Below are positions 55,474-64,000 of a stretch of DNA of 64,000 nt, piece after piece (the first letter of the stretch is position 1; every line of letters starts with the position of its first letter). Under the pieces are notes generated by a model. It was not told the origin of the DNA and did not search any database. It worked only from the letters and a program-made list of their open reading frames with translations. Origin of the DNA: Sweltsa coloradensis (Eukaryota > Arthropoda > Insecta > Plecoptera > Chloroperlidae); contig JAMZAV010001470.1 in the NCBI GenBank assembly GCA_024449915.1, forward strand, positions 186,001-250,000, read 5' to 3'. The translations under genes were made by a program, and so were the position numbers.

Positions 55474-56886
55474 GGATGAGCGTAGCGAGCGAAGCGAAGA
55501 TTCCATTTCACTACACTGGAGAAAAAAATCCGGAATGTTTTTCTTTTTTTCTTTTTTTTCTGTTTGTATTTTTGTGTGTCTGTTAACACGATTCCGGCTA
55601 AACCGATGCTCCAATTGCGATGAAATTTTCTGGAGACCTTCGAAATCTCTGAACAAAGAACTGCTACGTTTTTGAGCGCAATCGAAAAATTATTTCTCAT
55701 GAAAATCGAAATTTTACGTTTTTTTCTTTTTGGATGAGCGTAGCGAGCGTAGCGAGCGAAGCGAAGATTCCATTTCACTACACTGGAGAAAAAAATCCGG
55801 AATGTTTTTTTTTTTTTTTTTTTTTTTTTCTGTATTTTTGTGTGTTTGTTAACACGATTCCGGCTAAACCGATACTCCGATTGCGATGAAATTTTATGGA
55901 GACCTTCGAAATCTCTGAACTTAGAACTGCCACGTTTTTGAGCGCAATCGGGAAATTTTTTCTCATAAAAAACGCAATTTTACGATTTTTTTTCGATTTT
56001 TAAAAAATTTCTTCGACTTATAACACCTACATGCTTTATCCGATTGTAATGATTTTTTTACAGAACCTTAATTTTATGAATTAAGATATTTGTGTGAAAT
56101 TTGAGCGTAATCGAAAAATTATTTCTCATGAAAATCAAAATTTTACGGGTTTTTTCTTTTCTAAAACAATTCTTTGACTTATAACACCTACATGCTTTAT
56201 CTTATTGTAATGATTTTTTCACAGAACCTTAATTTCGTGAATTAATATATTCGTGTTAAATTTGAGCGCAATCGAATAATTATTTCTTATACAAATTGCA
56301 ATTTTACGATTTTTTTCTTTTTAAAAAATTACGATTAATTAAAAAATTAAGTTAATTTTTTATTTTATTTTATTTAATTATAAAAATTAAGTTAATTTTT
56401 TATTTAATTTAATTTAATTTAAAAAAAATTTCGATTAAGTAATGATTTTTTCACAGAACAACAGAAAATCCGCGTAACACATGGCATCTCAATGCACCAA
56501 TTACGCTCATCCAACAACGCGGCGGGACTTAAGCGTTTTCCTAGTTTAAATCAATTCTTTGACTTAAACACCTATATGCTTTATCCTATTGTAATGATTT
56601 TTTCACAGAACCTTAATTTTATGAATTAATATATTCGTGTAAAATTTGTGTGCAATCGAATAATTATTTCTTATGAAAGTTTCAATATTACGATTTTTTC
56701 CTTTTTTGAAATTACGATTTATTAAAAAAAAGTTATTAAATTAAGTTAAATTTTTATTTAATTTAATTTATTTTAAAAAAATCTTCAGCACAGTAATGAT
56801 TTTTTCACAGAACAACAGAAAATCCGCATAACAAATGGCAGCTCAATGCACCAATTACGCTCATCCAACAACGCGGCGTTCCTAGT
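55474..56886 (+). repeat. Helitron-like A copy interrupted by a second A copy
   Basis: The outer copy starts GGATGAGCGTAGCGAGCGAA at 55474, is broken at 55731, resumes at 56546 with TTAAATCAATTCTTTGACTT and ends at 56886 with CAACAACGCGGCGTTCCTAGT, lacking part of the terminal hairpin. Other A copies show that the broken parts are normally contiguous (TTTTTCTTTTTTTAAAC). Confidence 0.82.
55732..56545 (+). repeat. Helitron-like A copy nested in another A copy
   Basis: Starts GGATGAGCGTAGCGAGCGTA and ends GGCGGGACTTAAGCGTTTTC + CTAGT. It inserted in a T run (CTTTTT / TTTAAA) with no detectable duplication. Confidence 0.82.
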
Positions 56887-56996
56887 TTTACGGAATACTT
56901 GTTTAGGTTATCAAAGTGCTACAACTTCATATCTCCGTTTGACCGGTAAGAAAGAGACAAGAGTCTGGAGGTGGAATATTGGTAGGTGTACAGAAT

Positions 56997-57935
56997 ACTA
57001 GGAAAACGCTTAAGTCCCGCCGCGTTGTTGGATGAGCGTAATTGGTGCATTGAGCTGCCATGTGTTACGTGGATTTTCTGTTGTTCTGTGAAAAAATCAT
57101 TACTAAGTCGAAGATTTTTGTTTAAATAAATTAAATTTAATAAAAAATCAACTTAATTTTTTTAATTAATCGTAATTTTAAAAAAGAAAAAACTCGTAAA
57201 ATTGCAATTTTCATAAGAAATAGTTATTTGATTGCGCTCAAATTTAACACAAATATATTAATTCAAAAAATTAAGGTTCTGTGAAAAAATCATTACAATA
57301 GGATAATGTATATGTATATCTAATTTCTTATCTTATTGTGGTATTTAATTAATTTTAGATTCTTTCCATAAACCCTACTAAAACAGGTACAGCACCGTGC
57401 CTATGGGTATTTAAAAAAATATACCATGTATATACATGTACATTTTATGTGGAAATAAAGCAATTATTATTATTATTAATTATTATTATTATGTAGGTGT
57501 TTTACGTCAAAGAATTGTTTTAAAAAAGAAAAAACCCGTAAAATTTCGATTTTCATGAGAAATAATTTTTCGATTACGCTCAAATTTCACACTAATATCT
57601 AAATTCATAAAATTAAGGTTCTGTTAAAAAATCATTACAATCGGATAAAGCATGTAGGAGTTATAAGTCGAAGAAATTTTTTAAAATTCGAAAAAAATCG
57701 TAAAATTGCGTTTTTTTATAAGAAAAAAATTCCCGTTTGCGCTCAAAAACGTGGCAGTTCTAAGTTCAGAGATTTCGAAGGCCTCCATAAAATTTCATCG
57801 GAGTATCGGTTTAGCCGGAATCGTGTTAACAAACACACAAAAAAAAGAAGAAGAAGAAGAAGAAAAAAAAACATTCCGGATTTTTTTCTCCAGTGTAGTG
57901 AAATGGAATCTTCGCTTCGCTCGCTACGCTCATCC
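56997..57935 (-). repeat. Helitron-like A copy, minus strand, with LINE-tail insert
   Basis: 3' end ACTAGGAAAACGCTTAAGTC at the left, 5' end CTACGCTCATCC at the right. Between 57306 and 57490 it is interrupted by a ~185-bp LINE 3' end. Confidence 0.8.
57306..57490 (+). mobile_element. LINE 3' end with ATT tail inserted in a Helitron-like copy
   Basis: A short non-coding segment ends GTGGAAATAAAGCAATTATT followed by ATT repeats. It lies between GGATAATGTA and GTAGGTGTT, which are adjacent in sister A copies (GGATAAAGCATGTAGGTGTT). It looks like a strongly 5'-truncated insertion of a LINE such as the one at 2040-3417. Confidence 0.65.
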
Positions 57936-58333
57936 AATTAAATATAGCTCTGCCTGCAACACGAGACGACCAAAACACGGACCATACTGATCTTAATAAT
58001 TATCAATAATCCACAAATACTAAATCTGTGTGTAAAACATCATTGTAAACTAATTTTTCAGTATTATTTTATTGACGGATGGTTTTAAGTTTGAATTCAA
58101 CATAATGTTCGTGCGCTCTTGTCAGCACGTATTAGCGCGTTCTGCCCATGTGACACTTTCTAAGCATCGTAGCTTCTTGCGACATGGAATGACAACCATC
58201 TCATCAACATCAGATCTTACTTCAATTGTATTTTCTCCGACTGCGCAACCACTAAATGTACAGCTGGTAGAAAATAAGTACACGTCTCGTGTCGTAGGAT
58301 CCACGAGTATTTCTGATTGAGGCGCGCGGTCTC
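57936..58333. other. Non-coding stretch, nothing recognised
   Basis: An open frame at 58072-58320 (82 codons) has no recognisable domain, no splice context and no homologous neighbour. I do not call it a gene. Confidence 0.4.
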
Positions 58334-58510
58334 GAGATCTGTGCAACATCTGCGTTGCTGCCTCCCAGAGATCTGTGCAACATCTGCGTCTCGGCTAGAG
58401 TTGCTGCCTCCCAGAGATCTGTGCAATATCTGCGTCTCGGCTAGAGTTGCTGCCTCCCAGAGATCTGTGCAATATCTGCGTCTGGCAATAGAGTTGCTGC
58501 CTCCCAGATA
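58334..58510 (+). repeat. Minisatellite, four copies of a 34-46 bp unit
   Basis: Units beginning GAGATCTGTGCAA at 58334, 58368, 58414 and 58460, each with ATCTGCGT and GTTGCTGCCTCCCA. The first unit lacks an internal 12-bp piece (TCTCGGCTAGAG). Confidence 0.9.
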
Positions 58511-58619
58511 TCACACCGCTCCTCCTTTCCCCGTCTGTCGGCAAAACTCTGCTGAACGTAACATACGAGAAAAGAGGCAAAGTTCATCTCGCAAACATCA
58601 GCTAGTAAGTAGGGGAGTG

Positions 58620-59072
58620 AAAATCCCCGAAACCCGAGCTCCGGCGCTGTCGTCGTGGATCCCTTCCCACGAAGACGACGACGACGTCAATGACAACTCA
58701 AACGATGACAAAGACCATGACGACCACGACGTGAGACCGCCCCCTTTCCTCCCCCTCCCAACCGAATGATCTTTGCATGGGACTTTCCACCCCGACCTCG
58801 CGTCCCCTAGGGAGGCTACAGTGGCGCATTATGACGTAACGGTTGGCGCGCCCTAATTCAAAATAAACTAAAATTCATGCAACAAGTGGCGAAGGTTACA
58901 CCGTCCTTTCGGATGGTCCCCTTGGTACTTTTCGAAAGGAGTAGGCTACGTGCCGGTACCGGGTTTCTCCTCCTCCCTTCTGTCATACTTCATCCATCTA
59001 TCAGTATCACACTCATCGTCTCGAATAGCCAAAGTGCATTAATATCCAATCAATCAATCAATCAATCAATCA
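58620..59072 (+). repeat. Composite family D/SINE-like element with CAAT tail
   Basis: A GC-rich body (GACGACGACGACGTCAATG, GGCGCATTATGACGTAACGG), then the SINE 3' part GTGCCGGTACCGGGTTTC and AATAGCCAAAGTGCATTA, and a tail ATATCC + (AATC)n. This copy links the GC-rich family D body to the SINE-like tail seen at 32962 and 50343. Confidence 0.68.
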
Positions 59073-59989
59073 GAGGGGGTTGCTCACTAGCGCTAGTGTG
59101 CTCCAGTGGCCGATGATGGCGAATACCATAAACAATAGACACTTGTGGCATGGACACACAGGTTGTGTTCCGCAAAGGCGACCAGAACGACCAGTCTGCG
59201 ACCAATGGAATTTAAGTAAACATAATTTTCACCAATGACAGATCAGATTTGCAAGAAACGTATGCGATGCGTTGCTGTTTTGACTGTTGTGGTCGAGACC
59301 AAGAAGCCCACAGTATATTCCGGTCGTGGGCTGGTCTTGAAGAAAGCGCGGTTATTTCAAATTCTTTCATTGAAAATCATGGAATAATGTCAACTTCCGA
59401 CAATGTTCCTGTAACTACACATGGGTAGACAATAATTCATTCATTATTTCATTCAAATCATTCATTTATTTAGTAAATGATATGATTCATGTAACATTTT
59501 AACGAGATATCACAACTTTTCATTAAAACACGGCCTTGTAGAGGCAAGCACCATTTCGGAGCCAATGCAGTCCCCAACAATCAGACGTTGAGTGAAACAA
59601 TGAAAATAACAATACCCAGTCGAGCCCAGAATGGTCGACCGGTCGCCTTTACGGAACACAACCACATGTGGAAGGGCGATCAAAGTGTAATTATTTAGGA
59701 GGCCGTGCCTGAGTCTGTAAGACGTGCCATACAACACACCAAGGTCGACCGACTCGTTTGCAACGAATATTGGTAATCGTCCTGCACATTAGGAAGAAAC
59801 GACCAGATAATACCCATGTTGTTCATAGGCCATCTGTAATTAATATACCCACCAATTAATATATGCAAATGCATATAACATTTTTTTTTTATTTGTTACC
59901 AAAATTGTTGTGTTTAAATGAATTGTTGTAATGCTACTATTTTATATTTACGAAAATGTAATTTATTGTTGTTTCTGCATCTATGTAAT
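59073..59989. other. Non-coding stretch, nothing recognised
   Basis: TGTGTTCCGCAAAGGCGACC at about 59164 is mirrored by GGTCGCCTTTACGGAACACA at about 59641, so an inverted-end element of roughly 500 bp is possible. No gene seen. Confidence 0.45.
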
Positions 59990-60087
59990 TAGATTTATTT
60001 AGTTGTCCTCCTTTGTAAATCAGTTTTTATAACTGAATAGGATAGACGTTAAATAAATAATAAATAATAAATAAATAAATAATAAAC
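59990..60087 (+). repeat. LINE 3' end with AAATAAAT tail
   Basis: CTGAATAGGATAGACGTTAA followed by AATAAATAA repeats. The inverted counterpart is near 40023-40060. Confidence 0.55.
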
Positions 60088-60134
60088 GTGTCATTCCTGG
60101 ATGAGGTAATGATTTAAATCGAACGATCTTCGCA

Positions 60135-60240
60135 GTGGCGTAGCTAGGAAGGCTGCTCGGTGGGCCCCCTCTTACCGTGGGCCCCCAATCTATCAGGGTC
60201 CGGGTGCAACGACGCCCTGCACTCCCCCACCTCCCCATCT
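60135..60240 (+). repeat. hAT-type left-end fragment
   Basis: CAGTGGCGTAGCTAGGAAGG followed by G/C-rich runs (GGTGGGCCCCCTCTTACC, GTGGGCCCCCAATC) is the usual start of a hAT MITE. No right end was found. Confidence 0.4.
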
Positions 60241-60309
60241 TCGTTTGTCTTCACTTCATTCCATAAAATAAATAAATACATTTTTGTAGGATGCCCGCTG
60301 TAGGATACA

Positions 60310-60490
60310 CATCAGATTTAACCGGTGTGACCCTCTTCAGGTGACTAACTAGGTATATTGCTGATAGGACAATTGTGAAGGAATGTCCGAGGGCTATTCA
60401 AGAAAACTTCAGTCAGGATTGCCGGTCTCGACGGGATTCGAACCCGGGACCTCCCGAATCAGAGTCGCGAGGTAACACTGTCGGTCTTCC
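60310..60490 (-). repeat. tRNA-derived SINE (same family as 5104-5335)
   Basis: On the minus strand: GACTCTGATTCGGGAGGTCC, B-box GGTTCGAATCC, GACCGGCAATCCTGACTGAAG-like body and CTCGGACATTCC. The head lacks part of the A-box region present at 5104-5335. Confidence 0.7.
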
Positions 60491-61299
60491 TTCCATAGAT
60501 AACACACTCGTTCTAATACCAGTTACAGGTTATTCAAGGCTAGTCTAAATAGCTTTATGATGGGCAATATATGTGTTTTAAATGATTTTTTTTTCTCGTT
60601 ACAAGGTTTTCCAGTAGGTACGTAAAAAGAATTTTCGTTTCGCAATGGATTCTCTCTTTCCTAACTTTTTCTGACAAATTGTGACTTCGTCGTAATCACA
60701 AACCAAATGGCGTCCGCTTCCGTCAACAGTACAAGACAGAGACACACTCTTCTGCAACTGGTTGTAACGTTGGGGGGGGGGGGGGGTGAAACTTCTTTAA
60801 ATACATGACAATACATTTAAACTACTTTACCGTCACCCACTGGCCACTGCAGTGTTCTGTAGAGTTATTCTTGTTTTCAACCCAGGTTGAATTCGGACAT
60901 ACCTTGGGGAGGGAAGTGCCCCCCCCCCATCCCCTCCACTCAATACCCACCACTATCAAAAATGTATTAACAATTAATTATTGTATATATTCATATTTCT
61001 GCTAAGGACGATGCGGGATTATTTGGGGATAAAAGTTCAAAAAATACACATCTAATTTCATGTTTTAATTCAGTCAAAAACACCAAAATACGTAAGAATG
61101 TTATGATTGATTGACAACTCTTGGAACGTGCTGAGTTAGGGACGACTTGAATCTATAAATTAATAATAATTAAGACAGTAACTATTTAACTTCTGATTCT
61201 GAATTGTAGTTGCATTATAGATCTGAATGGAGGGAACAGTACAGCAACGAATATCTGTTGTATTTATAATGTCATTACCTTTACGCAGGTATGAGCGAG

Positions 61300-61450
61300 G
61301 GTTTATTCCTCGATTTAATTAGGCAGGAAACACTCCCGTAGATGGAATTGTTAATGTTTAATACCATTCAGAAGTTAAAAATCCATCCCGGCCGGGGTTC
61401 GAACCCGAGTCTCCCACATTCCAGGTAGACGCCTTAGCCAATATAGTAGT
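61300..61450 (-). repeat. tRNA-derived SINE, second family
   Basis: The minus strand carries A-box-like TTGGCTAAGGCGTC, then GGGAGACTCGGGTTCGAACC (B-box GGTTCGAACC) and CCGGCCGGGAT, followed by a non-tRNA body. The tRNA-like part lacks a convincing acceptor stem, so SINE is preferred over a tRNA gene. Confidence 0.6.
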
Positions 61451-61538
61451 TGGTGTGCTCCCCATGTCTGAATTCAACACTGTTTCTACCTCCTATACAA
61501 CATATGCATGTGCTTTGAGCTGTGTTTCTCTTGTCCAG

Positions 61539-61678
61539 TAGGAAGGCGGGGTCGGGCAGTGTCCAGGTGACCATCACACCATGTCAGCCCAAGACTCTCA
61601 CACATCTGCCCAAGAGACAGCCCGTGGACATCGGCTTCACAGACCTCACCTACACTGTATCGGAAGGCAGAAAGAAGA
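61539..61678 (+). CDS. ABCG1/ABCG4-like half-transporter, exon before the ATPase core
   Basis: Acceptor TTTCTCTTGTCCAG, donor AAGA|GTAAGT. It enters in phase 2 and leaves in phase 1. The 47-residue peptide ends HLPKRQPVDIGFTDLTYTVS then EGRKK. The pattern LP(R/K)Rx(A/P)V(N/D)IxFxDLxYxVxEG, just before the Walker A domain, is characteristic of animal ABCG1/ABCG4 half-transporters, membrane proteins that export sterols and other lipids as dimers. The Walker A exon itself lies beyond the window. The start of this exon (SRKAGSGSVQVTITPCQP) is not conserved in the family. A frame open on both sides and matched phases make this a confident exon. Confidence 0.85.
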
Positions 61679-61918
61679 GTAAGTTACAACAAACTCACTC
61701 TTGGTCACATTTGGCAGCTATTTGCTCGGCCAAGATGCATGCAGATTAAGAATTTGCGGTGGCTACGACAAAACCTCGCGACTTTATTTGAACTAGGCGT
61801 AATCGCAGTTCGTGGACATATTTTAGTTGCAAAGTATTGAGAGACTTAGGACGAACTCCCTGTTTCTAGAGTATTAGTCCACGTATTCTCAAGCATTGAG
61901 TGTAGTCCTACTCCTATG
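61679..61918 (+). other. Intron start of the ABCG1-like gene
   Basis: Follows the donor at 61679. No further ABCG exon was found up to 64000, so this intron runs out of the window. Confidence 0.5.
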
Positions 61919-62328
61919 CAGGGTGCGAATTGACGGGGGGGATGGGGGGATTTCCCCCCTCTGGTAATTTCATCCCTGGCTCTGTTTTACTGAAAGGTAT
62001 CCCTGCCGGGGATGGCTAAATCCCCACCTCTGGATTCCCATCTCATCTCATAACATATCAAGTGACTTTATCTCGTAATGTTAATAAATAATGCGTCAAT
62101 TTACACATATTCCTTTCAAAATAATACCTCAGATCGCTACTTATACCATCTTGAGGGCGATAATACCCCCAAATTTTTCCTCAGATCACTTCTAAGGCCA
62201 TCTCGAGGGCAATAATACCAAAAAAAAAAAAAAAAAACGGCGGGGGCTTCGCCCCAGGCCCCGCTTTGCCAACGAAAATACTATTCTAAGCCATCCCACC
62301 CTCTGCAAAGTCGTTAATTCGCACCCTG
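61919..62328. mobile_element. hAT-type MITE (410 bp)
   Basis: Termini CAGGGTGCGAATTGACG and, complemented, CAGGGTGCGAATTAACG. The flanks CTCCTATG (61911-61918) and CTCCTAAG (62329-62336) agree at 7 of 8. The interior has inverted GATGG...CC-rich text and an A run of 19 at about 62220. Confidence 0.82.
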
Positions 62329-62354
62329 CTCCTAAGTGAGAATGAGGAGGCGTA

Positions 62355-62990
62355 TGAATAACGTATAATGGAATAACGTATAATCCCGTGTTCGACGAGA
62401 AATAAGGCATAAATGCCGTTCCAAAAATGTACTTCTCAACTCCAATATGTATTTCAGGAAACATTTACCGTAAGTATATTAGTTATACATTGTTCCAATT
62501 AAATCCAAATCCAGGCTGGATGTCCACTATTGGAATACCGTATAACGATTGAATAAAAACTGCAAATATAATTTTATACGTCGCAATTGAGAAGTCATAT
62601 AAAAAATGATTATACCTTATTCCAGTTGTTGCCATTATTCATGAAATTGTCCAAGATGGGAATAACATATAATGGAACAAATATAATATATGTTATTCCA
62701 TTTCTGCGACTTAGTTAGAAATCTGTCAAAAGTGGAACAATGTATACTCGTCTTCCAGACACATCCTTTATACATTATTCCATTATATGTTATTCCAGTG
62801 CTTGGCGGGATAGGAGGGAAATGACAATATGTGGAATAACATATAATGGAATTATACGTTGATCCATAGTTTGACAGCATTACTGCCTCCATGGCAAAGT
62901 GTGGAACAACGTATAATTTCTGTTATACACTATTCCAACTTGTGGCGTAATGATCGGAATACGTCAACGAATGGAACAACGTATAATATT
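62355..62990. repeat. Array of a GGAATAACGTATAAT motif in both orientations
   Basis: The motif TGGAA(T/C)AACGTATAAT or its complement occurs about a dozen times: near 62356, 62370, 62482 (inverted), 62530, 62609 (inverted), 62658, 62687 (inverted), 62732, 62769 and 62784 (inverted), 62831, 62902, 62922 (inverted) and 62971. Spacings are irregular (about 15-110 bp), and several neighbours form inverted pairs able to make hairpins. The sequence between motifs is not conserved. Confidence 0.8.
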
Positions 62991-63275
62991 TCGAGTAAGA
63001 AACTCTTAACTACAGTTGTAAATACGACCGATAGATCGCGCCACAACCTTTTTTTCGTTTTCTTGTTATAAAATTTAAAAAAAGCTAGAAACACAATTTT
63101 ACTATTTCTATTAATTATAAACAGTTTTTCTCCTTATTCCAAAACGATCTTTTCTGAGTTACTCCACCCAGAGGCTCAATAATTGTGCAAATTTTACTAA
63201 GATTTCCACTAAAATCCGAAATTTTAAGGCTACAAGCTGTATTCCTGTAACTTTATTGTTAATTAAATTCATTAA

Positions 63276-63917
63276 ACTAGGAAAACGCTTAAGTCCTGCC
63301 GCGTTGATGGATGAGCGTATTTTTTTTAAACGAAAAAAGCGTAAAATTGCAATTTTTTTAATAGATAATTTTTCGATTACGCTCAAATTTCACACGAATA
63401 TATAAATTCATAAAATTAAAGTTCTGTGAAAAAAATCATTACAATCGGATAAAGCATGTAGGTTTTATTTGTCGAAGAAATGTTAAAAATTGAAAAAAAT
63501 CGTAAAATTGTGATTATCATGAGAAATGATTTTTAGATTGCGCTCAAATTTCACACGAATATATTAATTCATAAAATTAAGGTTCTGTGAAAAAATCATT
63601 ACAATCGAATAAAGCATGTAGATGTTATAAGTCGAAGAATTTTTTTAAAAATCGAAAAAAATCGTAAAATTGCGATTTTCATGAGAAATAATTTTTTGAT
63701 CGATTTTTCCCTCCGTGCAGTTCTTCGTTCAGAGATTTCATAGACCTCCATAAAATTTCATCGCAATTGGAGTATTGGTTTAGCCGGAATCGTGTTCACA
63801 GACACACAAAAATACAAAAAAAAAGAAAGAAAAAAAAAAAAAAACATTCCGGATTTTTTTCTCCAGTGTAGTGAAATGGAATCTTCGCTTCGCTCGCTAC
63901 GCTCGCTACGCTCATCC
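63276..63917 (-). repeat. Helitron-like repeat, subfamily A, minus strand
   Basis: 3' end ACTAGGAAAACGCTTAAGTC at the left, tandem modules around TTCTGTGAAAAAATCATTAC, and 5' end CTCGCTACGCTCATCC at the right. Full length apart from internal loss of the AATTGGTGCATTGAGC block near the 3' end. Confidence 0.8.
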
Positions 63918-64000
63918 AATTAAAACATACGTGGGTACGAAATTGGTACAAAAGGACATGTTAATTAGTTCTAAGCCATATATGTCAAAACACATATTTC

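Larger units (their letters stand above)
52781..61538 (+). other. Probable intron 1 of the ABCG1-like gene, packed with repeats
   Basis: Bounded by the donor at 52781 and the acceptor TTTCTCTTGTCCAG ending at 61538. It holds the TTAA-type element, a hAT MITE, five Helitron-like copies or parts, SINE-like repeats and LINE tails listed separately. No other credible coding exon was found inside. Confidence 0.5.

Noticed and set aside
58317..58769. 150-codon open frame with a Leu/Arg-rich repeat
   Set aside because: The repeated peptide comes from a 46-bp minisatellite followed by repeat DNA. The unit length is not a multiple of three, so the repeats fall in different frames.
61383..61440. Possible tRNA gene on the minus strand with a good B-box
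   Set aside because: The A and B boxes are present but no 7-bp acceptor stem pairs, and the sequence runs on into a non-tRNA body. A SINE head is the better reading.

Overview
This is a metazoan nuclear genomic window. The genes are intron-split and the background is AT-rich. Most of it is transposon remains: non-LTR retrotransposons, hAT, Merlin, PIF/Harbinger, pogo-like and TTAA-type DNA transposons, tRNA-derived SINEs and a large Helitron-like family. No rRNA, free-standing tRNA gene, prokaryotic operon or CRISPR array was seen. The mix of families and the great number of TAGGCCTA words fit a marine invertebrate, perhaps an echinoderm or another non-vertebrate deuterostome, but the sequence alone does not fix the taxon.

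Layout. 1-3.4 kb: two degenerate non-LTR retrotransposons. 3.4-8.8 kb: a five-level nest in which a CR1/L2-like LINE holds a Merlin transposon, which holds a hAT MITE, which holds a PIF/Harbinger element, which holds two tRNA-derived SINEs. 10.5-16 kb: a Helitron-like repeat split by a 3,766-bp hAT transposon that has an exact 8-bp target duplication and a 654-codon open transposase segment carrying three lesions. 16.4-17.5 kb: a minus-strand LINE. 18.1-26.1 kb: a plus-strand gene joining a Gln/Pro-rich region to 12 C2H2 zinc fingers; four exons agree in phase, and three in-frame 420-bp units are nearly identical. 21.5-34.5 kb: mostly Helitron-like repeats, some nested in one another.

35.8-64 kb appears to be the 5' part of an ABCG1/ABCG4-like half-transporter gene on the plus strand. 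Its recognisable exon is at 61539-61678 and its best first exon at 52701-52780. Two more ATG-bearing exons, at 35853 and 43693, end in the same phase and may be alternative first exons. A minus-strand Myb/SANT-like (trihelix) first exon lies at 40957-41181. The remaining sequence holds hAT MITEs, four fold-back palindromes, a ~300-bp satellite, SINE-like repeats and an odd array of a GGAATAACGTATAAT motif.

The observation I rate highest is not a classical feature. Several repeat copies differ from their nearest sister only by a clean insertion at a TA that leaves TAGGCCTA, TACCGGTA, TAGGCTA or TACCTA. These look like TA-flanked excision footprints of DNA transposons and could explain why such words saturate the window, including one inside the coding repeats of the zinc-finger gene.
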